Shown piece by piece: positions 15,879 through 24,640 of a stretch of DNA of 64,000 bases. How positions within the stretch are numbered: the first letter of the stretch is position 1; each line of letters begins with the position of its first letter. The stretch comes from JBGAPI01 sp044221335. GTDB taxonomy: Bacteria; Pseudomonadota; Gammaproteobacteria; Xanthomonadales; Ahniellaceae. Under the pieces are notes generated by a model. That model did no database searches. It was given only the letters and a program-made list of their open reading frames with translations, and was not told the origin of the DNA. The DNA lies in assembly GCA_044221335.1 (NCBI GenBank), contig JBGAPI010000021.1, forward strand, positions 15,372 to 79,371, given 5' to 3'. The translations under genes were made by a program, and so were the position numbers.

Positions 15879-18314
15879 ATGAGCAACCTGATGAACGACC
15901 TGCGCTATGCCCTCCGCCAGCTGTGGCGGCGCCCGGCGCTGTACGGCTTCGCGATCGTCACGCTGGCGATCGGCATGGCCGCCGGCACCCTGCTGTTCGG
16001 TATCGTCAACCGCGTCCTGCTGGCGCCGCTGCCCGGCATCGCCGAACACGCGCGCCTGGTCGAGATCGGCCGCAATTCGCGCAACGAGACCTTCGACACG
16101 CTGGGGTCCCTCGACGTCGAGGCGTTGCGCCGCGACGTACCGGCGCTCGACAGCGCCTTCGGCTACGCGCTGGCGCCGATCAACCTGCGCGCCCAGGGCG
16201 AGCCGACCCGGGCCTTCGGCCTCGCGGTCGGCGAGAGCTACTTCGAGACCCTCGGCGTCGGTGCAAGCCAGGGACGGCTGTTCCGCGGCGCCGATCGCGA
16301 CGCGCTGCGCGCCGCGCCCGGCGTGGTCCTGTCGGACGGCGCCTGGCGGCGCTGGTTCAATGCCGACACCTCGGTCATCGGCAGCAGCATCGTCCTCAAT
16401 GGCGCCAGCTTCGTCGTGCTCGGCGTCGCCGCGCCGGAATTCCGCGGCCATATCGCCGGGATCGCGCCGGACGTCTACGTGCCGCTGGTCGACGCCGGCC
16501 TGATCAACGCCGGCTGGCGCCACCTCGCCGACTCGGTCGGCAGCCGCTGGCTGCTGGCGGTTGGCCGGATCGCCCCCGGCGCCAGCCGCGAACAGCTGCA
16601 GGCGCAACTGGATGCGCTGGCCGTGCGGCTCGGTGCCCAGCACGCCGACCTGACGGAGAAGCTGACGCTGACCGCCGCCCCGCTGGCGCCGTTGCCGGCC
16701 ACCGCGCGCGGCCCGGTCAGCCTGTTCGCCGGACTGCTGTTCGTGTTCGTCGCGCTGGTGCTCGGCATCGCCGGAATCAACGTCGCCGGCATGCTGCTGG
16801 CGCGCGGCGAGGCCCGCGCGGGCGAGCTCGCGATGCGCGCCGCGCTCGGCGCCAGTCGCGGCCGGATCGTGCAGCAGCTCCTGGTCGAGGGCGTGCTGAT
16901 CGCGGCGTTCGCCGCGGTCGCCGGCGTGGCGCTGGCGGCCTGGGCGCGCAGCCTGCTCGTCCTCATCAGCCTGCCTGCGCCGGTCCCGCTCGACTTCTCG
17001 GTGCCGTTCGATCCGCAGACGTTCGGATTCGCCGCGCTGCTGGCGCTCGCGGTGGCGCTGCTGGTCGCACTGCTGCCGGCGCTCCGGCTGTCGGCGCGCG
17101 ATCCGAAGTCGCAGCTCGGCAGTGCCGGCGGCATGGCCGCCGCGACCAAGAGCCGGCTGCGCGACAGCCTGGTGGTCGCGCAGATCGCCGTGACGCTGGC
17201 GCTGATGGTCTCCTCCGGCCTGCTGCTGCGCGCCCTGTCGCGTGCCGCCGACATCGATCCGGGCATCCGCCTCGACGGTGTCGCCTACGCCGACTTCGAC
17301 CTGCAGCCGGCCGGCTACGACGACGCCAAGGCGATGAGTACGGCGCAGGACTTGCTGAGCCGCGTCCGCGAGCTCCCGGGCGTCGAGGCCGCGAGTCTCG
17401 GCGGCGTGCTGCCGCTGTCGCTGTCGCGGATGGGCTACGGACTGCTGCGCGACCCGGCGGCGCCGGAAAAGCTGATCGAGCCCGAGGTGAATCCCGTCGC
17501 CAGCGGCTGGTTCGCCAGCCTCGCCGTTCCGCTCGACGGCCGCGACTTCGCCGACAGCGACCGCAGCGGCGCCACCGACGTCGTGGTGATCAACCGCACG
17601 CTCGCGCGCCAGCTGTTCGGCGAGGCCGCGCCGATCGGCCGTCAGGTGGAACTCGGAGGAGGGACCGAGTGGCGACGCCTCACGATCGTCGGCGTCAGCG
17701 CGGACGGCAAGTACTCCAGCCTGTCCGACCACGACACGCCGTTCCTCTACCTGCCGCTGGCGCAGTGGCCGCGGCAGTCGCTGAACCTGATGGTGAAGTC
17801 GAAGCGAAGCCCGGCGGCGCTCGATGCCGAGTTGCGAGCGCTCTTGAAGGCGACCGACCCCAACCTGCCGCCGCTCGCGGTGCACGCGCTATCCGATGTC
17901 ACCCAGCTGTCGCTGCTGCCGCAGCGCATCGCCGGCAGCCTCGCGACGGCGCTCGCCGCGCTCGGCCTGCTGCTGGCCGGAAGCGGCCTGTACGGCGTGC
18001 TGGCGCTGCAGGTCACCCAGCGCCAGCGCGAGATCGGCGTCCGCGTCGCGCTCGGCGCCAGTCGCGCCGCGGTGGTGCAGACGGTGGCGCGCCGCGCGGC
18101 ACGGCTGTCGCTGGTCGGAATCGCCGTCGGCCTGGTGCTGTCGACCCTGCTCGGGCTCGCGCTCGCCGACCTGCTGTTCGGCGTCGGCGCGCTCGACCCG
18201 CTGACGGTGAGCGCGGCGCTGCTGCTGACTGCGCTGATGGTCGCGGCGGCGGCGGTCGGACCGGCGCTTCGCGCGCTGGCAGTGGCGCCCTCCGTCGCGC
18301 TCCGGGGGGACTGA
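15879..18314 (+). CDS. Double-FtsX ABC permease 4
   Basis: An 811-residue member of the same tandem set. It starts MSNLMNDLRYALRQLWRRPAL, which matches the LLEDLRYGWRMLWTKPAF start of permease 1 and fixes the N-terminus. FtsX-1 includes NVAGMLLARGEARAGELAMRAALGA and FtsX-2 includes RQREIGVRVALGASRAAVVQTV. The C-terminus is GPALRALAVAPSVALRGD, again without the PARRA motif. Two periplasmic core regions of about 230 residues each separate the membrane parts. It is 42 bp after permease 3 and only 1 bp before permease 5, so it is clearly cotranscribed. Confidence 0.9.
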   Translation: MSNLMNDLRYALRQLWRRPALYGFAIVTLAIGMAAGTLLFGIVNRVLLAPLPGIAEHARLVEIGRNSRNETFDTLGSLDVEALRRDVPALDSAFGYALAPINLRAQGEPTRAFGLAVGESYFETLGVGASQGRLFRGADRDALRAAPGVVLSDGAWRRWFNADTSVIGSSIVLNGASFVVLGVAAPEFRGHIAGIAPDVYVPLVDAGLINAGWRHLADSVGSRWLLAVGRIAPGASREQLQAQLDALAVRLGAQHADLTEKLTLTAAPLAPLPATARGPVSLFAGLLFVFVALVLGIAGINVAGMLLARGEARAGELAMRAALGASRGRIVQQLLVEGVLIAAFAAVAGVALAAWARSLLVLISLPAPVPLDFSVPFDPQTFGFAALLALAVALLVALLPALRLSARDPKSQLGSAGGMAAATKSRLRDSLVVAQIAVTLALMVSSGLLLRALSRAADIDPGIRLDGVAYADFDLQPAGYDDAKAMSTAQDLLSRVRELPGVEAASLGGVLPLSLSRMGYGLLRDPAAPEKLIEPEVNPVASGWFASLAVPLDGRDFADSDRSGATDVVVINRTLARQLFGEAAPIGRQVELGGGTEWRRLTIVGVSADGKYSSLSDHDTPFLYLPLAQWPRQSLNLMVKSKRSPAALDAELRALLKATDPNLPPLAVHALSDVTQLSLLPQRIAGSLATALAALGLLLAGSGLYGVLALQVTQRQREIGVRVALGASRAAVVQTVARRAARLSLVGIAVGLVLSTLLGLALADLLFGVGALDPLTVSAALLLTALMVAAAAVGPALRALAVAPSVALRGD

Positions 18315-18315
18315 G

Positions 18316-20739
18316 ATGATCACCGCTCTCTTCTCGCCTCTGCGTCTCGCGCTGCGCAACGCCTGGCGTTCGCCGGCGTTCGCCGTGCTGACCGTCGTGC
18401 TGACCGCACTGGCCGCCGCCGCCAACGGCGCGCTGTTCGGGAGTGCCTGGCTGCTGCTCGGCAAGCCGCTGCCCTACCGCGCCCCCGAGCAGCTGGTGCG
18501 GCTGGAGGTCAACCTCGCCCGCTTCAACATGACGATGGGCGGGTCGGTCGGGATCTGGCGCAACCTCCGCGAGGCGACGGCGGTGTTCTCGGCCGTCGAG
18601 GGCTGGCACTCCGATACCACGAGGCCGGACCGCGATGGCCACGCCTGGTATGTCAGTCGCGTCACCCCGGGCCTGCTGTCCGAGCTCGGGATCGTGCCGG
18701 TCGCGGGCCGCGGCTTCGCCGCCGACGGCGACGACCACGCGGTGCTGATGTCGACCGCGATGGCGACGCGCCGCTACGGCAGTCCGGCCGCCGCGCTCGG
18801 ACAGATCGTCGACATCGATGCGGAACGCCTGACCGTGATCGGGGTGCTCGGCAGCGATGCGAGCTTCCCGTCGCCGAACGTCGAACTCTGGCGCCGCTAC
18901 AGCGACGCCGACCTCGCCAGGCCGCTCGACGGCAACGTCGGCGACGTCGACCTGCTCGGGCGCCTGCAGCCCGGCGCGACGCCGGCGGCCGCCGAGGCGG
19001 CGATGGCCCGCGTGTTCGAGGCGCCGGAATTCGTCGGCCTGATCGCCGCCGCCGGCCTGCGCGGCAAGGTCGAGCCGTTGCGCAGCCTGTGGCAGAACGC
19101 GGCACTGCTCGGCGCGCTGCCGGGCCTGCTGGCGGCCGCGGTGCTGCTGGCACTGGCGATCGCCGCCAACCTGGTGAACCTCGTGATCGAGCGCGCGCTT
19201 CGCCGGCGTGCCGAGTGGTCGGTGCGCCAGGCGCTCGGCGCAGGCAGTGGCCGGCTGGCGCGACAGTGGCTGGCGGAACTCGGCGTGCTCGGCACGCTCG
19301 GCCTCGCGCTCGGCGGCTTGCTGCTGCTGCCGGCCACCGAACTGCTCCGCGTGTTCGGCCTGCTTTCGCGCGAGCTGCCGTTCGACCTCGCGAGCGAGCC
19401 GATGGCCTGGCTGGCGATGGCGCTGGTCATCGCGGCGATGGTGCTCGGCGGCGCCGGCGCCGGCGCCGCGCTGATCGTCCGCCAGACGCTGCGGCCCGGC
19501 GCGAACGCCGCCGCCCAGCGCGGCGCGCTCGGCGGACGCCAGCGCCTGTCGAGCGCCGCGACCGTGGTGCAGGTCGGGCTCGCGACCCTGATCACCGCCA
19601 GCGCGATCCTGCTGTGGCGCGGTTCCGAGGCGTTGCTGGCGCAGGACCTCGGCTTCGATCCGAGCGGCCTGGTGGTCGCCGATATCGACTTCGGCGACGC
19701 CGCGGCACCGACCGAAGATCCGCTCGCGCGGGCCCGCCGCGTCCGCGACCTCGTCGCCGCGATCCCCGGCGTGCGGCTCGCGAGCTACACGCAGATGGCG
19801 CCGTTCACCGGATCGGAATCGGTGACCACGGTGCAGAACGCCGCCGGCGACGGCGAGCTGCAGGCCCGCACCCGCTCGATCGGACCCGACTTCTTCGCCG
19901 CACTCGGCGCACCGCTGCTCGCCGGCCGCGCGCTGGTCGAGGCGGATCGCGATGCCGACCCGCAGGCCCTGGTGGTCGACACGCTCTTCGTCCGCCAGGT
20001 GCTCGGCATCGACGGCGATCCGGCTTCGGCGGTCGGACACAGTTTCACCTTGTCGCGCGCCAAGCAGGGCAGCGACGGCGCCCCCGGCAAGGATGTGCAC
20101 GCGACCGTCGTCGGCGTGATTCCGGCCGAGCGCGAGCAGCGCCCGGACAAGCTGCCGGAGCTCGGCGGCTTCTACAGCATCGCGAAGCCCATCGACCTGC
20201 ACGGCGTCGTGCTGCTGGTGCGCGGCGACCTCGACAGCGGGGTCCTGGCTGGCCGCATCGAGGACACGCTGCGCAAGGCCGTCGCTGGCGCCCGCGGGAT
20301 CCGGGCGCACGCGATGTCGAGCCAGATCGCGAACAGCGTCCGCGCCGAGCTGCGCCTCACCTCGCTCGCCGGCGGGCTCGCGGCGGTGCTGCTCGGCCTC
20401 GCCCTGGTCGGGCTCGCCGCGGTGCTCGGCTACCGCGCCAGCCGCCGCACCCGCGAGCTCGGGCTGCGCCAGGCCCTCGGCGCGACGCCATCCGACAACC
20501 TCCGGCTGATGCTGCGCGAGGGACTGGCCCTCGGCGCATTCGGCCTCGCCCTCGGCCTCGCCGCGGCGGCCGTCGTGGTACCGCGACTGACGCCGTGGCT
20601 CTACACCGTCTCCGCGCTCGACCCGCTGTCCTGGGCGCTCACGCTCGCCGTCCTGCTGCTGGCGGTCACCGCGGCAACGCTGGTGCCGGCGCGACGGGCG
20701 GCGCGGGTGACGGCGTGCGAGGCATTGCGTGATGAATAG
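18316..20739 (+). CDS. Double-FtsX ABC permease 5
   Basis: An 807-residue permease and the most diverged of the five. The first FtsX core carries NLVNLVIERALRRRAEWSVRQALGA and the second carries RTRELGLRQALGATPSDNLRLM. It ends PARRAARVTACEALRDE, so the PARRA block is kept but the following DPLxAIR is lost. TM1 is at ~18-40 (FAVLTVVLTALAAAANGALFG). A single base separates its ATG from the stop of permease 4. A 233-bp gap follows before the second ATPase; that gap contains GGGCCC-rich inverted repeats and no gene. Confidence 0.9.
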   Translation: MITALFSPLRLALRNAWRSPAFAVLTVVLTALAAAANGALFGSAWLLLGKPLPYRAPEQLVRLEVNLARFNMTMGGSVGIWRNLREATAVFSAVEGWHSDTTRPDRDGHAWYVSRVTPGLLSELGIVPVAGRGFAADGDDHAVLMSTAMATRRYGSPAAALGQIVDIDAERLTVIGVLGSDASFPSPNVELWRRYSDADLARPLDGNVGDVDLLGRLQPGATPAAAEAAMARVFEAPEFVGLIAAAGLRGKVEPLRSLWQNAALLGALPGLLAAAVLLALAIAANLVNLVIERALRRRAEWSVRQALGAGSGRLARQWLAELGVLGTLGLALGGLLLLPATELLRVFGLLSRELPFDLASEPMAWLAMALVIAAMVLGGAGAGAALIVRQTLRPGANAAAQRGALGGRQRLSSAATVVQVGLATLITASAILLWRGSEALLAQDLGFDPSGLVVADIDFGDAAAPTEDPLARARRVRDLVAAIPGVRLASYTQMAPFTGSESVTTVQNAAGDGELQARTRSIGPDFFAALGAPLLAGRALVEADRDADPQALVVDTLFVRQVLGIDGDPASAVGHSFTLSRAKQGSDGAPGKDVHATVVGVIPAEREQRPDKLPELGGFYSIAKPIDLHGVVLLVRGDLDSGVLAGRIEDTLRKAVAGARGIRAHAMSSQIANSVRAELRLTSLAGGLAAVLLGLALVGLAAVLGYRASRRTRELGLRQALGATPSDNLRLMLREGLALGAFGLALGLAAAAVVVPRLTPWLYTVSALDPLSWALTLAVLLLAVTAATLVPARRAARVTACEALRDE

Positions 20740-20762
20740 CGGCATCGGTCGCGTGACGATCG

Positions 20763-20946
20763 TCGCGTCGATGCCTCGAGGGCCCAGGGCACAGGGCACC
20801 GGGCCGAGCAGAGCGGATCGTCGCCATCGGACAGGCTCGTCTACGATCGCGTCGTCGGCCCGAGCGCGATACGCCCCTGGGACATCGCTGATCGCTCCGC
20901 TGTTCCGCACTCTTCCGGGCCCTGGGCCCGGTGCGCTGGGCCCTAC
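20763..20946. repeat. GGGCCC-rich inverted repeats between permease 5 and ATPase 2
   Basis: GAGGGCCCAGGGCACAGGGC near 20779 and its inverted counterpart CCGGGCCCTGGGCCC near 20918 frame the gap. Related GGGCCCAGG strings occur at about 5980, 7565 and 47291-47322, always between genes. I see no open reading frame here. The long stem could attenuate transcription between the permeases and the ATPase-regulator genes. Confidence 0.5.
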
Positions 20947-20972
20947 CTCCGAAACCTGACCAGACCACCGCC

Positions 20973-21647
20973 ATGTCCCTCAAACTCATCAACGTCGAAC
21001 GCTCCTACCCCCTCGCCGCCGCGCGCAGCTACGTCCTGCGCAAGATCAACCTGACCATCGAGCCCGGCGAGTTCGTCTCGATCATGGGCCCGTCGGGTTC
21101 CGGCAAGTCCTCGCTGCTCAACGTCCTCGGGATGATGGACGGCGACTACGAGGGCGAGTACTGGCTCGGCGACACGCCGGTACACAAGGCCAAGCCGAAG
21201 GAACGCCAGGCGCTGCAGCGCGAGCACATCGGCTTCATCTTCCAGCACTACCACCTGATCGACGACCTCACGGTCGCGGAGAATCTCGATCTTCCCTTGT
21301 CGTATCGCGACATCAGCGCCAGCGAACGCAAGGCTCGCGTCGCGGACCTGCTCGACCGCTTCCAGATCGTCGGCAAGAAGGACCTCTACCCGGCGCAGCT
21401 GTCCGGTGGCCAGCAGCAGCTGGTGGCGGTCGCGCGCGCCGTGATCGCGCGGCCGACGCTGCTGCTCGCCGACGAGCCGACCGGTGCACTGCACTCCACC
21501 CAGGGCGTGATGATCATGGACCTGCTCGCCCAGCTGAATTCCGAAGGCACCACCATCATCCAGGTGACCCACAACGCCGACTACGCGAAGCGCGGCAGCC
21601 GGATGCTGGAGATCCACGATGGCTGGCTGAAGACCGCAGGCACCTGA
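20973..21647 (+). CDS. ABC transporter ATPase (second, divergent D-loop)
   Basis: A 224-residue nucleotide-binding subunit starting at the ATG before SLKLINVERSYPL. Walker A is GPSGSGKSS, the Q-loop FIFQHYHLI, Walker B LLLADEP and the H-loop VTHN, all intact. Two deviations from the first ATPase are clear. The signature reads LSGGQQQLVAVARA (Leu where Arg is usual) and the D-loop reads GALHS, with His in place of the Asp of GNLDS. The D-loop residue normally communicates across the ATP dimer interface, so this subunit may work best as a heterodimer with the ATPase at 7623. It is followed after 42 bp by the regulator gene. Confidence 0.93.
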   Translation: MSLKLINVERSYPLAAARSYVLRKINLTIEPGEFVSIMGPSGSGKSSLLNVLGMMDGDYEGEYWLGDTPVHKAKPKERQALQREHIGFIFQHYHLIDDLTVAENLDLPLSYRDISASERKARVADLLDRFQIVGKKDLYPAQLSGGQQQLVAVARAVIARPTLLLADEPTGALHSTQGVMIMDLLAQLNSEGTTIIQVTHNADYAKRGSRMLEIHDGWLKTAGT

Positions 21648-21689
21648 TTCACGCCCATCGGTGCACGCACTGACTAGACTCGCGACCCC

Positions 21690-23105
21690 ATGACCCGCAC
21701 TGCCCCGATCCTGATCGCCGACGACCAGCGCGACGTGCTGGAAGCGTTGCGCCTGCTGCTGAAGTCCGAAGGCCTCGCGGCGAAGACCGTCGACAGCCCC
21801 GCGGCCGCGCTGGCGGCTGCCGCGGCCGATTGCTACGGTGTCGCGCTGGTCGACCTCAACTACAGCCGCGACACCACCTCGGGCCAGGAAGGGCTGGAGC
21901 TGATCGCGAAGCTGCACGCGGCCGATCCCGACCTGCCGATCGTGGCGATGACCGCGTGGGGCAGCATCGACCTCGCGGTCGAGGCGATGCGTCGCGGCGG
22001 CGGCGACTTCATCGAGAAGCCCTGGGACAACCGGCGGCTCGTCAGCGTGGTGCGGAACCAGCTGGAGCTGGGCGCGGCGCGCCGGCGCGAACGGCGCCTC
22101 ACCCGCGAGAACGAGCTGCTGCGCGCACCGGCCGGACTCGACTTCATCGCCGAATCGCGCGCGATGGCGCCAGTGCTGGAACTGATCCGCCGGGTCGGCC
22201 CGACCGACGCCAACGTGCTGATCCTGGGCGAGAACGGCACCGGCAAGGGCGTGATCGCCGAGCTGCTGCATCGCCACTCGCCGCGCGCCGAGAAGCCGCT
22301 GATCAAGGTCAACATGGGCGCGATCGCGGAGACCGTGTTCGAGAGCGAGCTGTTCGGCCACGTGCGCGGCGCCTTCACCGACGCCAAGGCCGATCGCCTC
22401 GGCCGCTTCGAGGTCGCCGAGGGCGGAAGTCTCTTTCTCGACGAGGTCGGCAACATCCCGGTGTCGCAGCAGCCGAAGCTGCTGCGCGTCCTGGAGGACG
22501 GCGAGTTCGAACGCCTCGGATCCTCACGCACCCTGAAGGCCGACGTCCGGCTGATCTCCGCGACCAATGCCGACCTGCCGGCCGACGTCGCCGCCGGCCG
22601 CTTCCGCAAGGACCTGCTGTTCCGCCTCAACACCGTCGAGATCCGCCTGCCGCCCCTGCGCGAGCGCCGCGAGGACATCGTGCCGATGGCGCAGCGCTTC
22701 CTCGAGCGTGCCGCCGCACGCTACGGCCGCTCCGGCATGCGCCTCGACAGCGCCGGCGAGCGCCTGCTCACCGCCTACGCCTGGCCGGGCAATGTGCGCG
22801 AGCTGCAGCACGTGCTGGAACGCACCGTGCTGATGGGCAACGACGGCGCGCTGGCCGATGTCGCCGCCGGCCTGTCGCTGCCGGCCGCGACGCCGGCGGC
22901 CGACGCGCCGGCCGAATCGGAAAACGCGTTTGCCGGGATGACGCTCGACGCGGTCGAGGAGCATCTGGTGCGGCGCGCGCTGGTCAAGCACAACGGCAAC
23001 ATGCAACGCACCGCCGACGAGCTCGGGCTGTCGCGGACTGCGCTGTATCGACGGCTGGAGAAGTTCGGCATCCGCAACGACGGCGACCCCAGCGGCGGAA
23101 GCTAG
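21690..23105 (+). CDS. Sigma-54-dependent response regulator (NtrC family)
   Basis: A 471-residue cytoplasmic activator: receiver domain (1-125), AAA+ ATPase (~150-385), Fis-type HTH (~425-468). The receiver has the acidic pair IADDQ, phospho-acceptor Asp in VALVDLNYSRD (about D55), Thr in MTAWGS and Lys in IEKPWDN. The AAA+ part has Walker A GENGTGKG (~181-188) and Walker B GGSLFLDEVGN. The sigma-54-contacting loop reads GAFTDA (~227-232), not GAFTGA. The HTH is NMQRTADELGLSRTALYRRLEKFG. It probably activates the RpoN promoter at 6246 once phosphorylated by the downstream kinase. The GAFTDA variant is worth noting because the second Gly is usually conserved. Confidence 0.95.
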   Translation: MTRTAPILIADDQRDVLEALRLLLKSEGLAAKTVDSPAAALAAAAADCYGVALVDLNYSRDTTSGQEGLELIAKLHAADPDLPIVAMTAWGSIDLAVEAMRRGGGDFIEKPWDNRRLVSVVRNQLELGAARRRERRLTRENELLRAPAGLDFIAESRAMAPVLELIRRVGPTDANVLILGENGTGKGVIAELLHRHSPRAEKPLIKVNMGAIAETVFESELFGHVRGAFTDAKADRLGRFEVAEGGSLFLDEVGNIPVSQQPKLLRVLEDGEFERLGSSRTLKADVRLISATNADLPADVAAGRFRKDLLFRLNTVEIRLPPLRERREDIVPMAQRFLERAAARYGRSGMRLDSAGERLLTAYAWPGNVRELQHVLERTVLMGNDGALADVAAGLSLPAATPAADAPAESENAFAGMTLDAVEEHLVRRALVKHNGNMQRTADELGLSRTALYRRLEKFGIRNDGDPSGGS

Positions 23106-23176
23106 GCGCCGTGGCCGATGCCGTCGCCGCCGCCGACGTCCTGCCGGAGGAGCCCGCGGCCCGCTATCGTCCCGCC

Positions 23177-24508
23177 ATGCCTCGCCCCGTTTCCCGCACG
23201 TCGTTCGAGACCCGCGTCTGGTGGTACGCCAGCGCCGCGCTGGCTCCGGCGCTGCTCGCGCTGCTGCTCGCGCTGTGGAGCTTCGGCGCGAGCAGCGCGT
23301 GGTGGTGGGGGCTGGGACTGCCGGTGCTGGTCGCGAGCGTGATCGCCGTGGCCCGGCTGCGCGAGCAGGTCGTCTATCCGCTGTATACGCTGGCGAACCT
23401 GCTGGAGGCGCTGCGCGAGGGCGACTACAGCCTGCGCGGTTCGCGCGCCCAGCGCGGCGACGCGGTCGGCGAAGTGATCTGGGAGGTCAACGCGCTGTCC
23501 CAGACACTGCGCGAGCAGCGCCTCCGGGTCGAGGAATCGGCGGCACTGCTGGCCAAGGTGCTGGCCAGCATCGACATCGCGATCTTCGCCTTCGACGACG
23601 CTGGCCGGCTGCGCCTGATCAACCCGGCCGGCGCGCGCCTGATCGCCCGCAAGGCCACCGATGCGCAAGGCCTCGCGGCCTCCGAGCTCGGGCTCGCCGG
23701 CTGCCTCGGCCTGGCGCACGCGAGCACGCTGAAGGCCAGCTTCCCCGGCGGCAGCGGCAGCTTCGAGGTCCGCCATGCGCAGTTCCGCGAACACGGCCGG
23801 CCACACCAGCTGCTCGCGATCACCGACCTGTCGCGCGCGCTGCGTGCCGAGGAGCGCCAGGCCTGGCAGCGCCTGATCCGGGTGCTCGGCCACGAGCTCA
23901 ACAACTCGCTGGCGCCGATCCGATCGATGGCCGGCACGCTGTCGACCCTGCTCGGCCGCACCGACGCCGCGGAGGACTGGCGCGAGGACGCCGCCAGCGG
24001 CCTCGCGGTGATCGGGTCGCGTGCCGAGGCGCTGTCGCGCTTCATGTCCGGCTACACCGCGCTGGCGCGGCTGCCACCGCCGCAGCGGCGCACGATCGCC
24101 CTCGTGCCGCTCCTGGAACGTGTCGTGCGACTGGAGCAGCGGCTGCCGATCGCACTGCCGGAGGAACGCGTTGCGGTCGAACTCGAGGCCGACCCCGACC
24201 AGCTCGAACAGGCGCTGATCAACCTCACCCGGAATGCGGTCGAGGCCGCCCTGGCCGAGGCGGGCGCCGTGCGCCTCTCCTGGGCGAGCGTCGACGGCGA
24301 GGTCCGCATCGAGATCGAGGACGACGGGCCGGGCCTGCCGCCCTCCGAGAACCTGTTCGTGCCGTTCTTCACCACCAAGCCCGGCGGCTCGGGCATCGGC
24401 CTGGTGCTGGCAACGCAGATCGTCGAGGCGCACGGCGGACGGCTGACCTTGCGCAATCGCGCCGGAGCGCGCGGCGTGGTGGCGGCGGTAGCGCTGCCGC
24501 TCACGTAG
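23177..24508 (+). CDS. Sensor histidine kinase of the efflux locus
   Basis: A 443-residue membrane kinase. Two transmembrane helices lie at ~13-33 and ~38-58 with almost no periplasmic loop, then a HAMP-like linker (~60-110), a PAS-like domain (~115-215, LLAKVLASIDIAIFAFDDAGRLRLINPAGARL), a dimerisation domain with phospho-acceptor His239 in GHELNNSLAPIRSM, and an HATPase domain. Its N box is NLTRNAVEAAL, the G1 box DDGPGLPPSENLF and the G2 box GGSGIGLVLATQI. With no sensor loop outside, it probably reads a membrane or cytoplasmic cue. I chose the ATG at 23177; a GTG at 23111 is in frame. Its TAG stop lies in a REP-like palindrome. Confidence 0.94.
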   Translation: MPRPVSRTSFETRVWWYASAALAPALLALLLALWSFGASSAWWWGLGLPVLVASVIAVARLREQVVYPLYTLANLLEALREGDYSLRGSRAQRGDAVGEVIWEVNALSQTLREQRLRVEESAALLAKVLASIDIAIFAFDDAGRLRLINPAGARLIARKATDAQGLAASELGLAGCLGLAHASTLKASFPGGSGSFEVRHAQFREHGRPHQLLAITDLSRALRAEERQAWQRLIRVLGHELNNSLAPIRSMAGTLSTLLGRTDAAEDWREDAASGLAVIGSRAEALSRFMSGYTALARLPPPQRRTIALVPLLERVVRLEQRLPIALPEERVAVELEADPDQLEQALINLTRNAVEAALAEAGAVRLSWASVDGEVRIEIEDDGPGLPPSENLFVPFFTTKPGGSGIGLVLATQIVEAHGGRLTLRNRAGARGVVAAVALPLT

Positions 24509-24640
24509 GGCGGGCACTGCCCGCCATCGCGAGGCACCATGGACATGCGGGTGAAGCGTCGAGGCACTGCCCGCCATCGCGAGGCACCATGGACATGCGG
24601 GTGAAGCGTCGAGGCACCGGCGGGCAGTGCCCGCCCTACG
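24504..24640. repeat. Composite REP block with a 50-bp tandem duplication
   Basis: The block begins CGTAGGGCGGGCACTGCCCG and ends with the complementary palindrome, so the ends pair. Inside, a unit starting GGCACTGCCCGCCATCGCGA at 24513 recurs at 24563 (period 50, apparently identical over the unit) and a partial third start follows at 24613. Both outer ends supply TAG stop codons: the histidine kinase on the plus strand and the small gene on the minus strand. Confidence 0.85.

Noticed and set aside
14396..18319. 1307-codon open frame on the plus strand
   Set aside because: It is a second frame of permeases 3 and 4, Arg/Pro-rich without domains.
24513..24612. Tandem repeats at 24.5 kb and 52 kb as a possible CRISPR array
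   Set aside because: Repeats abut directly with no spacers, and there are no cas genes.
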